The notes: generated by a model from the letters alone, not told the origin. A stretch of DNA of 42,799 nt from Actinomycetes bacterium (GCA_021842145.1 JAKCBW010000006.1:1-42799); one strand, 5' to 3'; shown: positions 33,342-41,634, counted from the stretch's first letter. A program made the numbers and translations.

Positions 33342-33987
33342 GTCCCTCGGGAAAACCGGAAGGGCAAGTAGACAACATAGCTACTATCCGCACTTTGTTA
33401 TGAAACCAAAAACCCCAAAAACAGATGACTTAAGTCTCTTATTTAAAAAGCTCCAATGGGAACCGCTTTGTACTGCCAGAACAGGTTACCGCAGTAAATC
33501 CGAAACTGAATAAAACAAATTAACTATCGGAATACTGTGGCTTTAAATAAGCGACAAGGGGAGATACACCTTCAAATTCAAAATTTACAACGAGGAGGGG
33601 GCCTTTGTACTCTACGGACCTGCTACAAAGTATCTTCCTGGCTTAGTCTTAGGCAACTTGTCGGGCAACTTGGAAGGTTAAAGGTTGCAAACTCTAGAAC
33701 CCGGGGCGGGATGGTCAGCCAGATAGAAGTCCACACCCGGCCAATTCCAGTGGCCGGGACTCGAAATGGTCGCAGTAGTTATAGAACATTACTGAGTTAA
33801 AAGTCCGTTTGCCCGGTCCGAAGGCAGCGATATTAAGGTCCGCTGTGTCCAAGGACTCTTGGCCCACTCAAGGAGTAGGTTAAATACATTTTTCGAGTTA
33901 GCCTCCACGTCGAATCCGTCGTCGGCCGAATGGCGAAGTACCTTCTCTGCCAACTCACATAACTCAATATCTATTTATCTCGAACCA
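33342..33987. other. Long intergenic region, no gene recognised
   Basis: About 650 bp between the GGDEF-EAL gene upstream region and the tail of the TetR gene. The left part is AT-rich. A strong GGAGGGGG ribosome-site-like stretch at about 33593-33601 is followed only by a 13-codon frame. GGCAACTTG is repeated around 33651-33671, and a perfect dyad is at 33736-33758. An 87-codon frame at 33537-33800 has no recognisable features or ribosome site. Confidence 0.5.
33736..33758. repeat. Perfect 8-bp inverted repeat
   Basis: CCCGGCCA and TGGCCGGG flank a 7-nt loop (ATTCCAG). It is a strong GC-rich hairpin in an otherwise featureless gap. It could be a terminator element, a remnant of a mobile element end, or an operator. 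Confidence 0.5.
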
Positions 33988-34635
33988 TCAGCGTTGGGCA
34001 TCGGTTTCTATTACGCACCCATTAGAAACTACATCGAAGGCCTTCGCCAGCACCTCCACAACCACCCCCGGGGCGAGTCCTCCTTCACGACTTATGCTCC
34101 TCGCCGCCTCGAAGGTCGTTCGCATCGCCGCAATTCCGCACCTAGCCGAGACGACGGCTACGACATCCGAATCGGCGAGTCCGGGGTTGATTGCTCTAAC
34201 TTTAACCTTCATGGATGCGACTATCCTGGCCTCCCAGTTCAGGAAGATCTTTGCCACTCGAGTCGCCGGAACGGAGTCACTCAGGGCCGGCAATTGAAGG
34301 AGCAGCGACCTTTCTCCACCTCTACCCTCAGCCAGAACTTTCTTGACCGACTCCATAAGGCTTTCAATCGGCTGCTGGCTGGGCGGGCTTAGCTCGAGCT
34401 GCGTAGCGATCCGATCCAAGAAATCAACCAAGTCAGGGAGTAATAGGTCCTCTTTGGATTCGAAATAGCGGAAAAAGGTCCGTTCCGAAACATCCGCCAA
34501 GTCCGCAATCTGACCTACCGTAGTGTTCTGATAACCGTTTGTTCGAAAGAGCTCACCGGCCGCTTCGAGCAGTGCTCGCCGGGTATCGGCCTTTTTTACC
34601 TCTCGCCTATTGGTAACGACTTTCTGACTCATCAT
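33988..34635 (-). CDS. TetR-family transcriptional regulator
   Basis: 215 residues. The N-terminal DNA-binding domain is ADTRRALLEAAGELFRTNGYQNTTVGQIADLADVSERTFFRYFESKEDLLLPDL, a textbook TetR helix-turn-helix. The rest is a helical ligand-binding and dimer domain of normal length; the STIGMVRRCG-like part GIAAMRTTFEAA recalls C-terminal domains of actinobacterial TetR proteins. It diverges from the MmpL-type exporter gene, with a 20-bp perfect palindrome between them, so it most likely represses the exporter until an inducer binds. It probably starts at the ATG at 34635; a second ATG follows directly. Confidence 0.92.
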   Translation of the reverse strand: MMSQKVVTNRREVKKADTRRALLEAAGELFRTNGYQNTTVGQIADLADVSERTFFRYFESKEDLLLPDLVDFLDRIATQLELSPPSQQPIESLMESVKKVLAEGRGGERSLLLQLPALSDSVPATRVAKIFLNWEARIVASMKVKVRAINPGLADSDVVAVVSARCGIAAMRTTFEAARSISREGGLAPGVVVEVLAKAFDVVSNGCVIETDAQR

Positions 34636-34687
34636 CGAACATGCTACAGTGCATCAAATAACTCCAATTCTTTATGGCATAGATGTC

Positions 34688-34707
34688 AAGTGGCAGCCCT
34701 GCCACTT
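34688..34707. promoter_or_regulatory. Palindromic operator between TetR and MmpL-type genes
   Basis: AAGTGGCAG and CTGCCACTT form a perfect 9-bp inverted repeat with a 2-nt centre (CC). Size and symmetry fit a TetR dimer site. It lies 53 bp before the exporter ATG and 52 bp before the regulator ATG, just upstream of a TATACT box, so binding would cover the -35 region of the exporter promoter and could also affect the regulator gene. Confidence 0.7.
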
Positions 34708-34713
34708 TTACTG

Positions 34714-34719
34714 TATACT
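34714..34719 (+). promoter_or_regulatory. Candidate -10 box of the MmpL-type exporter gene
   Basis: TATACT on the plus strand. With a 17-nt spacer the -35 hexamer would be TGGCAG (34691-34696), a poor match that lies inside the operator. The gene's ribosome site AGGAGC follows, 5-6 nt before the ATG. Confidence 0.45.
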
Positions 34720-34760
34720 GGGACCGTCCGGTTACCTTATCCTTCACATCAGGAGCTTAA

Positions 34761-37028
34761 ATGAGCAAGAAGCCAAGTTCATTAGAGCAAATAGGTCGGT
34801 TCTCAGCCGGGCACCCGGTGATCGTCATTTCATCCTGGATACTCGTCGCCATAATTACCTTCTTCGCACAGAAGGCTTACGGCGGAATCTACCAAGATAA
34901 CTTCAACCTCAAAGGAACTCAGTCCTACCAAGGACTATCCCTGCTCTCAAAGAGTGACAAGGCCGCCTCCGGATACGGCGGACTAGTCGTCATCCACGCA
35001 TACAAGGGCACCATCCCACAGCAGAGTGCCGCTGTTTTGCAGTCGTACTCAAACCTTGCAAGCCTGCCGGACGTACTTTCAGTCTCAAACCCACTTGCGG
35101 CTAACTCCCCAACTATGTCCAAGAATCAGACGACCGCATATTTCAACATTAACTTCTCGGTAGTACCTAAGTCCCTCGGCACTGGGTATCTAAATTCGCT
35201 TTATGCCGCGACCCAACCGATGAAAAAGGCTGGACTGGAGGTGGAATATGGTGGCGGACTAGACCAGTTAACCCGCCCTACCACGAAGGATATTGGGTCT
35301 GAGGCGATCGGATTTGGTGTCGCACTTGTGGTATTGCTGATAAGTTTCGGCACCGTAGCAGGGTCGATTCTTCCATTGCTAACCGCCTTCCTATCGGTAA
35401 TAATCGGGTTGAGCCTCCTTGGATTAGTAGCGGCAGTAGTAACCTTTGGAACCGTCTCCCCGACCCTTGCCGTCATGATCGGCTTAGGGGTCGGGATCGA
35501 TTACGCGGTATTTTTGACAACCAGATTCCGCCAGAAGATCATCGATGGCTTCGATCCCATTTCGGCTGCGGGAGCAACCGTCAAATCGAGCGGACACGCA
35601 GTCTTAGTCGCCGCTACGAGTGTGTCGATAGCGCTATTTGGGCTGTACGGTTCTGGTATCGGATTTATCGGACAGCTCGGATTTGCTTCGGTCTTTGGAG
35701 TTGTCACCGCAGCAATCGGGGCGATGACATTGGTGCCAGCCGCTCTCGGTCTGATTGGCAGAAGGATCGACCATTTCAAGGTCAGAAAACCGGTTGCAGA
35801 GGCGTCGGGCGGCACAGAAAAAGATGGCTGGTACCGCTATGCGCTAAATGTAGCTCGCCGACCTTGGATCTTCCTTATTGGCGGCGTCATATTGATGGTC
35901 ATCCTTACCATCCCACTGTTCTCGATGAGAATCGGTCATATCGGCGACGGTGCTGACCCGACAAGTTTCACCGACAAGCGAGCGTATAGCCTGATCTCGA
36001 CGGCGTTTGGCCCCGGTGCAAACGGTACCTTCCAAGTCGTGATCGATATGGCTGGCACAAAGGTGAGCGCAAGCCAGCTCGAGGAAAAACTCTACACATC
36101 TTTAACTTCAACTACCGATGTCGCACGGGCATCTCAACCGACGCTCACACCCGACGGAAAGCTAATAGTGGCGACCGTGGTGCCTATGACAGATCCACAA
36201 AGTTCGCAAACCACCACCCTCTTCAACACCCTGCTCAACACCACCGTCAAGCAAGTCACCACTGGAACTGGGGCAACGGGTTATGTGACCGGGGGAACGG
36301 CATCACAGATTCAGTTTTCCCAAACTCTGGCATCAAGGCTTCCGATAATCATCCTCATCGTCGTACTTACGGCTTTCTTACTCATCATGTCGACATTCAG
36401 AAGCCTCATCTTGGCAATCAAAGCCGCAGCTTTGAATCTGTTGAGTATCTCTGCAGCCTACGGAGTAATCACCGCCGTCTTCCAATGGGGATGGGGGCGT
36501 AGTCTCCTTGGTGTCAGCGAAAACGTGCCGATCGAATCTTACGTTCCGATGATGATGTTCGCAATAGTCTTTGGACTCTCGATGGACTACGAGATTTTCC
36601 TGCTCTCCAGGGTCAAAGAGAGCTGGGATATCACTAAAGACAATTCGCTATCGGTAGCCAAGGGCATTTCGAGCACTGCAAGGGTTATTACCGCAGCTGC
36701 TCTAATTATGGTGAGCGTATTTACCGCATTCGTCGGCTCGCCCGAAGTAGAGATCAAGATGATCGCAATAGGCCTAGCGACGAGCGTACTAATCGATGCC
36801 ACCGTGGTCCGATTACTACTCGTCCCCGCAATCATGAACATCCTAGGGCCCAAGTGTTGGTATATACCAAAGTGGCTAGATCGAGTCTTACCACACATCG
36901 AAGCCGAAGGGGCAGAAGATGAGGATCACCGGGAGCCTTTGACCGACGAGGCGGCTCAGTTGGCTTTAGAGGGAGATGAAAGCCGCGCTCCTTCACAAGA
37001 GGTTGAGACCTCAGCGACAAACGGCTAG
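34761..37028 (+). CDS. MmpL-type RND family exporter
   Basis: 755 residues of the MMPL branch of the RND superfamily. One membrane helix (about 18-38), a large extracellular domain, then five helices including GLGVGIDYAVFLTTRFR. The pattern repeats: second extracellular domain (about 390-510) and five helices with FGLSMDYEIFLLSRVKES. The two Asp-Tyr pairs are the proton-relay motifs of this family. The C-terminal tail of about 55 residues is acidic and cytosolic. AGGAGC lies just before the ATG. It should export lipids, drugs or other amphiphiles using the proton gradient. Control by the divergent TetR is strongly suggested by the operator. Confidence 0.93.
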   Translation: MSKKPSSLEQIGRFSAGHPVIVISSWILVAIITFFAQKAYGGIYQDNFNLKGTQSYQGLSLLSKSDKAASGYGGLVVIHAYKGTIPQQSAAVLQSYSNLASLPDVLSVSNPLAANSPTMSKNQTTAYFNINFSVVPKSLGTGYLNSLYAATQPMKKAGLEVEYGGGLDQLTRPTTKDIGSEAIGFGVALVVLLISFGTVAGSILPLLTAFLSVIIGLSLLGLVAAVVTFGTVSPTLAVMIGLGVGIDYAVFLTTRFRQKIIDGFDPISAAGATVKSSGHAVLVAATSVSIALFGLYGSGIGFIGQLGFASVFGVVTAAIGAMTLVPAALGLIGRRIDHFKVRKPVAEASGGTEKDGWYRYALNVARRPWIFLIGGVILMVILTIPLFSMRIGHIGDGADPTSFTDKRAYSLISTAFGPGANGTFQVVIDMAGTKVSASQLEEKLYTSLTSTTDVARASQPTLTPDGKLIVATVVPMTDPQSSQTTTLFNTLLNTTVKQVTTGTGATGYVTGGTASQIQFSQTLASRLPIIILIVVLTAFLLIMSTFRSLILAIKAAALNLLSISAAYGVITAVFQWGWGRSLLGVSENVPIESYVPMMMFAIVFGLSMDYEIFLLSRVKESWDITKDNSLSVAKGISSTARVITAAALIMVSVFTAFVGSPEVEIKMIAIGLATSVLIDATVVRLLLVPAIMNILGPKCWYIPKWLDRVLPHIEAEGAEDEDHREPLTDEAAQLALEGDESRAPSQEVETSATNG

Positions 37029-37122
37029 TCTTCAAGCAGTCGTTGGATCCAACAGCCCATTGCAACTAGCCAACGCGCCATTGAGCGCTATCGTGGGACT
37101 ATAAGGACGATCCGACAAGATG

Positions 37123-37167
37123 CGGTGGGCAAGTCGCTGTTGACAGATCAAGAGGATCTGCCCACCG
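37123..37167 (+). repeat. Nested inverted repeats in the gap after the exporter gene
   Basis: CGGTGGGCA (37123-37131) pairs perfectly with TGCCCACCG (37159-37167). Inside, CAGATC (37144-37149) pairs with GATCTG (37155-37160), sharing two bases with the outer arm, so two alternative folds compete. It lies 95 bp after the exporter stop and 110 bp before the lipoprotein gene. It may be a terminator-like end or a regulatory leader. Confidence 0.5.
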
Positions 37168-37191
37168 ACGATAAAGGGAGCTTAAGGGGTG

Positions 37192-37215
37192 GTTTTGAGC
37201 TACATCGGTCAAAAC
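37192..37215 (+). repeat. 7-bp inverted repeat upstream of the lipoprotein gene
   Basis: GTTTTGA and TCAAAAC flank a 10-nt centre, about 60 bp before the lipoprotein start. Possible operator or second leader hairpin. A short stem (GGCT/AGCC) followed by five T residues comes after it, at about 37240-37262. Confidence 0.45.
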
Positions 37216-37276
37216 TCCGCCGTGGTCGGGCACCCAATAGGCTGCGCTTAGCCCTCAATTTTTAAGAAGGTGACCC

Positions 37277-39319
37277 ATGGGAGCAAGCTTGCGAGCCAAC
37301 AAAACTCCAAAGTGGACCAATAGGTCATGGCACCTTGAGCTTGCTAGTGAGCGAGGACGCTGGACTTCATGGCTGACAGCGTTAGCGTTTTTACTTGCTG
37401 GCTGCACTATAGGGACTAACAATACACAGGGGAGTGCACCTCCGACCTCCTCGCAGAAGGGTACTCACGGTACCGGGGCAAAGACCGAGGTACAATGTCC
37501 CTTCAGTTACGCTTTCACCCAGGTGACCCAGTCGAATACCGGAGCCATCTCTGGTTGCTACCGGATTCCACCAGCTAACCCCGGACCGCTCACTCTGGCT
37601 ATTGAGAGCGGCCCAAACTTCAAGTCGTCCATTAATACAACCGGCTCCTCTCAGCCTAAGGTCGCCTTGGATAAGCCGAAAAATCCGGTCATTGCGGGTA
37701 AATCCATCACCATTTTCGGTTCTTACGTCGGCTCGACTCCGAGCGGACACCTCCCCCGCCACGCCACGGCATGCTGGGGAGGTTGCTCAAGCGGCCTCCA
37801 TGAGGACGCTGTCCCGGTAACCCAGCTAGGTGGGGGAAGGTTTAGCTTCGTTCTACTTACTCCTGGCGCACCTTGGGTGCAAGGTAACGGAGTACATTCC
37901 TTGGTCTCGGGAAGCTACAGAATCTCGCTAACCTGCCTCTCCTACTATTCAAGGGGTTGCGAATACGGCCCAGCTCAGGGGGGTGTAAGAGTCGACCTAC
38001 GGGTAATTCACCCGATGATGTGCAGTAAGGGATGTTCAAAGCTAACCGCAAGCCCTGGGGAAGCCCTACCCGGGGAAGTCGTGAAAATTACTGGGTTCTC
38101 TCCGGTCTATGAGATCATTGGCAATAATCCGGTCGCGCCAAATCTGACAGCCTTTCCCGGAAAGGAATCGGTGCAGATTCCAACGGTTTCCACCTTCGCC
38201 AAACCCTACGCCACCGAGACAATACTCGCCAAAACAACATTGACGGTCAAAAAGGGAACCAGCTGGAGCGACCTGAAGGCCATTACCGGGCCAAGCTCCA
38301 TAGGGATACCGGACCAAAACACGATAGCTAGCATTTCGGGCAGTCCCGGGATAACCGCATACTGTTCTCAAACTGGGCTGATGATCTCGACGGATTCAGC
38401 AAAGACCTGGACGAAAAGCCCGCTAAATGGGATCGCTGGAGTGATCCAATCCCAGCGGCTTTCACCACTAGCCTTTCAACCGCCAAACTGCTACCAGGTC
38501 GCCCTCGAACCTGGGTATTCAGCAAGCCTCTTCACAGCTTTCCCTGTCACCCCATTTAGCCAGCCCGCTCCACCGGTCTACCTCGATCCCCTATATTCGA
38601 CCGACTCGGGATTGAACTGGAAATCTGTCCCGATACCTAACGGCCTTACCCCGATCGACTTCTCAGCATTCATAAACAGAGGATCTGAAATCGAAGCCTA
38701 CTTCACCCGTCCCAACTCGATAGTTGGGACTATTGAAACGACCATTAATGGAGGCCAGACCTGGACGAATTCGGCGCCCAAGTGTCCAATAACTGGACCG
38801 TGCATAGCAATAGAGCCAACAATCCCCGGTAACTGCGCAATGAACGGCATGCCTACGAACCTCGTCTACTCATTGAACCACGGTTTGACCTGGGGAAAAG
38901 CCATGTGGCCGTACTCGATAAATATCTGCAACTTTGCCGAGATAGTCCCCCTTGGACCAAAATCTGCGCTGCTAATTGCTGGCGAATCGAACTACCCGCT
39001 GAGAGTCACCTACGACAGCGGGGTAACGTGGAGTTATGTATCACTTCCTCAACTACCAGGGAGCGACACGGCCATTTTGGGAGCAAACCAGCCACTCTAC
39101 CTTTTGCCCAATGGGTCGCTGCTATCATACGGGTCGAAGTGGATGCTGCTGACGCCCGGCTCAAAAAGCTGGTGTATACCAAAGGCAACAATTGCTGGCT
39201 CCAATAGCTTCATATTCGCTGCACCCAAGGTCAACTTTGGCCATTTCGAATGGATAAGCTCCAGCCCTCAAAGCACTTTCGAGTCTTTGCCTCTCTCGAA
39301 GCTGACCTGTCGAAGCTGA
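37277..39319 (+). CDS. Cysteine-rich secreted lipoprotein with Asp-box (BNR-like) repeats
   Basis: 680 residues, function not known. A long charged N-terminus is followed by WLTALAFLLAGC, a lipobox with Cys43. The mature protein has about 16 further cysteines, often in close pairs, as in disulfide-bonded extracellular proteins. The second half holds five Asp-box motifs, S/T-x-[DN]-x-G-x-x-W: STDSAKTW (about 370), STDSGLNW (439), INGGQTW (488), SLNHGLTW (530) and TYDSGVTW (578). These form turns of beta-propellers seen in sialidase-like and Ycf48/Vps10-like proteins; no sialidase active-site set was recognised. The start has GAAGG upstream. The last eight codons lie within the 14-bp repeat array, which supplies the final Cys and the stop. 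Confidence 0.8.
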   Translation: MGASLRANKTPKWTNRSWHLELASERGRWTSWLTALAFLLAGCTIGTNNTQGSAPPTSSQKGTHGTGAKTEVQCPFSYAFTQVTQSNTGAISGCYRIPPANPGPLTLAIESGPNFKSSINTTGSSQPKVALDKPKNPVIAGKSITIFGSYVGSTPSGHLPRHATACWGGCSSGLHEDAVPVTQLGGGRFSFVLLTPGAPWVQGNGVHSLVSGSYRISLTCLSYYSRGCEYGPAQGGVRVDLRVIHPMMCSKGCSKLTASPGEALPGEVVKITGFSPVYEIIGNNPVAPNLTAFPGKESVQIPTVSTFAKPYATETILAKTTLTVKKGTSWSDLKAITGPSSIGIPDQNTIASISGSPGITAYCSQTGLMISTDSAKTWTKSPLNGIAGVIQSQRLSPLAFQPPNCYQVALEPGYSASLFTAFPVTPFSQPAPPVYLDPLYSTDSGLNWKSVPIPNGLTPIDFSAFINRGSEIEAYFTRPNSIVGTIETTINGGQTWTNSAPKCPITGPCIAIEPTIPGNCAMNGMPTNLVYSLNHGLTWGKAMWPYSINICNFAEIVPLGPKSALLIAGESNYPLRVTYDSGVTWSYVSLPQLPGSDTAILGANQPLYLLPNGSLLSYGSKWMLLTPGSKSWCIPKATIAGSNSFIFAAPKVNFGHFEWISSSPQSTFESLPLSKLTCRS

Positions 39320-39415
39320 CCTGTCGAAGCTGACCTGTCGAAGCTGACCTGTCGAAGCTGACCTGTCGAAGCTGACCTGTCGAAGCTGACCTGTCGAAGC
39401 TGACCTGTCGAAGCT
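39297..39415 (+). repeat. Array of 14-bp tandem repeats, about 8.5 copies
   Basis: The unit CGAAGCTGACCTGT occurs eight times without a change, followed by the partial copy CGAAGCT. The first copies code for the end of the lipoprotein and its TGA stop. Because 14 is not a multiple of 3, every plus-strand frame meets TGA within 42 nt, whereas the minus strand has no stop in any frame. Perfect identity suggests recent expansion or ongoing slippage. It lies between convergent genes. Confidence 0.95.
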
Positions 39416-39769
39416 AGAGTGACGGGGAGAATCTCCCGGCCCATCCTCTGCTCTGTCGAGCCCTCTGAGACTAAAAGCAGCAAAATAATATACAACGACC
39501 AGCAACCCGGCCATCCGAAGGTGCAATTGGCAGGTCGCAGTGAAAGGCGGAATCGGACCGATCGGCACCACTCGAAGCATCATCTGGATCCGCAATAGTT
39601 GACCGCTTTATATTCTCAAAATATGACTTTCACGTCGTCCAGATGTCACCGGACTAACGGAGATCTCTCAGCTCCACAACCGCCGGTGCATGTTCGACTT
39701 TTCAGTTTCTGTACCGATTTCGTCGCTAAATACCTCTGGGTTCTAAATACCTCTGGATTCTAAATACCT
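39416..39769. other. Intergenic region between convergent transcription units
   Basis: About 350 bp between the repeat array and the response regulator gene on the other strand. No gene was recognised. GGGAG-AAT-CTCCC makes a small dyad near 39425-39437. The region ends in the 17-bp repeats at 39726-39771. Confidence 0.5.
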
Positions 39770-39771
39770 TT
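39726..39771 (+). repeat. 17-bp tandem repeat, 2.7 copies, touching a stop codon
   Basis: CTAAATACCTCTGG plus three further bases is repeated at 39726-39742 and 39743-39759, then partly at 39760-39771. The third copy overlaps the TAA of the response regulator gene. One base differs between the first two copies. Confidence 0.8.
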
Positions 39772-40408
39772 AGTCGCCGAATAGACCATATCTATATGCG
39801 TAAACTACCGCCTGCACTCGATCCCGCAACTTCAGCTTGAACAGAATCCTAGAGATGTAGGTCTTCACCGTCGCTTCAGATAGATAGAGGTGCTCCCCAA
39901 TCTCTTGATTTGACCACCCCTGAGCGAGGCACTTTAGCACTTCGAGCTCTCTGGAACTCAGATCTTCAACCTCTGCAGGCGGCTCATATCTAAAGGTGGG
40001 GGCCTCGCGAACCAGGTTCAAAACCGTCTTGGTGACCGATGGGGAAAGTGCAGCATCACCGTTTGCTATCGACCTCACCGCCCCGACTAACTCCTCGGCG
40101 GTGGAATCCTTTAGTAAAAATCCGCTCGCTCCCGCCGCTAACGCCGAGACGACGTATTGGTCTAGGTCGAAAGTCGTTAGTATCAAGACCTTTGACGACT
40201 TGATTTGTCTCGTGGCTTCGATCCCGTCCATGTGGGGCATCCTGATATCCATGAGGACTACGTCAGGTGCCAGCCGCTCCGCCAGCTCTACCGCCTGTTC
40301 ACCATCACTTGCTTCTGCAACGACATCGATATCGCCCTGGGCCTCAAGGATCAACTTGAACCCGGAGCGAATCATAGGCTGGTCGTCGACGATCAGTACC
40401 CTAATCAA
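39770..40408 (-). CDS. NarL/LuxR-type response regulator
   Basis: 212 residues. Receiver domain: VLIVDDQPMIRSGFKLILEAQ, phospho-acceptor in VVLMDIRMPHMDG, switch Thr in LILTTFD and Lys in FLLKDS. Then a LuxR-type helix-turn-helix, LSSRELEVLKCLAQGWSNQEIGEHLYLSEATVKTYISRILFKLKLRDRVQAVVYAY. The TTG start overlaps the kinase gene's TGA (TTGA) and has AAGGA five bases upstream. It is the last gene of a four-gene operon with an ABC transporter and the cognate kinase. By family it would activate the transporter genes in response to an envelope or drug signal. Confidence 0.93.
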   Translation of the reverse strand: MIRVLIVDDQPMIRSGFKLILEAQGDIDVVAEASDGEQAVELAERLAPDVVLMDIRMPHMDGIEATRQIKSSKVLILTTFDLDQYVVSALAAGASGFLLKDSTAEELVGAVRSIANGDAALSPSVTKTVLNLVREAPTFRYEPPAEVEDLSSRELEVLKCLAQGWSNQEIGEHLYLSEATVKTYISRILFKLKLRDRVQAVVYAYRYGLFGD

Positions 40409-41634
40409 GGTTGTCCTTGTTCCATCACCGGTATCGAAGCCTTAATCTCAAAACCACCTGCGATCCTGTTTCCTGCTACGAGACTTCCACCAAATATGGC
40501 TACCCTCTCCTGCATCCCAGCAATCCCATGACCCACCCTCTTGTTTGATGCTTCACCCGGGCCATCATCCAGCACCGCCAGGACAACATCGGTCTGAGTA
40601 ATTGCCACTTTTACCAAAGTATGCGAAGAAGGCGCATACTTAATAACGTTGGTGAGCGCCTCTTGGATAATACGGTAGCAGGATAGCTGAACCTGTTCGG
40701 AAAGGGATGATGGATCACCCTCCATTACGTATTCGACCGAAATTCCCGCCTCCTCAGTTCTATGGACCAGCCCCCTGATCTCTTCGATTCCTGGAGATGG
40801 GCCAAGTGGAGCGGTGGCGAGGTCGGCGGTCCTTAGCACTCCGAGCATGCGTCGCATCTCATTCAATGCACTTCGCCCCGAACTGGCCACCTGATCGATC
40901 ATCTCGGCACTTTTGGAAGGGTGGCTCGTCAGGGTAGCCCGCGCAGCGTTTGCCTCGATTACCATCAGGGCGATATGGTGCGAGACTATATCATGAAGCT
41001 CCCTCGCAATTCGGACCCTCTCCTCGGCGACCGCCTTGTCGGCTAGCAAGTTTCGCTCCCTCGCCAATGTCTCCGCCCTCTCTAATAGCTGAGCGACGTA
41101 ATCCCGGCGAATTCCGGCATATAGGCCGGTGGTTGAACCAACTCCCACTACCAGTGTTGCGATAGCAATGATCCCAAAAAGGCTTCCCAAATTAAAGGGC
41201 GCAGCAAGCGACATAGCCACAATCACGCCAAGCCATGTCAAAAGGGCCGTCTTGTATAGCTTTGACAGGTTTGACCTTAGTGCATATGAGTAGATCGCCA
41301 CAATCAGCGCAATTGGCGCGTCGAAGATCGGAACGGAGAATCCCTTTAGCAACTCAGCAACAAAGAAGGCCAGGAGTGTGCCCACTAGAACTAGGGCTGG
41401 CTGGGTGCGTCGCCTGATCAGTGAAAGATCGCCTAGCACCAGAGCCAACGACCCGATCAGGGTCAAAACTTGGTGTCCCTGGTCTCGCCTTACAAACAGT
41501 ACTATCAACAGTCCCGTACACAGGTGCAGCAGCGATAAGCCAACGACGAGCGCTTGGTCGAAGTATTTGCCCGACAAGCGCCGAAGTGCAGCCGTTCCGT
41601 CCGATCCAGGAAGATGTCCAAAACTGTTGGTCAT
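40405..41634 (-). CDS. DesK/NarX-type sensor histidine kinase (HisKA_3)
   Basis: About 409 residues. The N-terminal third has about five or six membrane helices with no large extracellular domain. A coiled segment (LLERAETLARERNLLADKAVAEERVRIARELHDIVSHHIALM) holds the phospho-acceptor His of the HisKA_3 family, E-R-x-R-I-A-R-E-L-H-D. The ATPase domain has YRIIQEALTNVIKYA, VLDDGPG and GHGIAGMQERV. ATG 41634 is preferred, giving a 41-bp gap to the permease gene; the open frame runs to 41733. It pairs with the regulator it overlaps. Lack of a sensor domain suggests that it senses the membrane, or senses through the adjacent transporter. Confidence 0.92.
   Translation of the reverse strand: MTNSFGHLPGSDGTAALRRLSGKYFDQALVVGLSLLHLCTGLLIVLFVRRDQGHQVLTLIGSLALVLGDLSLIRRRTQPALVLVGTLLAFFVAELLKGFSVPIFDAPIALIVAIYSYALRSNLSKLYKTALLTWLGVIVAMSLAAPFNLGSLFGIIAIATLVVGVGSTTGLYAGIRRDYVAQLLERAETLARERNLLADKAVAEERVRIARELHDIVSHHIALMVIEANAARATLTSHPSKSAEMIDQVASSGRSALNEMRRMLGVLRTADLATAPLGPSPGIEEIRGLVHRTEEAGISVEYVMEGDPSSLSEQVQLSCYRIIQEALTNVIKYAPSSHTLVKVAITQTDVVLAVLDDGPGEASNKRVGHGIAGMQERVAIFGGSLVAGNRIAGGFEIKASIPVMEQGQP

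Noticed and set aside
33720-33780. tRNA-like or integrase attachment-like sequence (TTCGAGTCCCGGCCA on the minus strand)
   Set aside because: The flanks do not pair as a T stem or acceptor stem, and no integrase gene is present.
33537-33800. Plus-strand 87-codon frame in the 650-bp gap
   Set aside because: No ribosome site at its GTG, no recognisable motif, and it is interrupted by the strong dyad.
39297-39415. CRISPR array
   Set aside because: The units are 14 bp and directly adjacent with no spacers, and no cas genes are near.
39161-39595. Minus-strand frame of about 144 codons coding a 14-residue repeat (S-T-G-Q-L-R-Q-V-S-F-D-R-S-A)
   Set aside because: It is open only because the 14-bp unit has no stop on that strand. 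It overlaps the lipoprotein gene, lacks a ribosome site, and its non-repeat parts look random.
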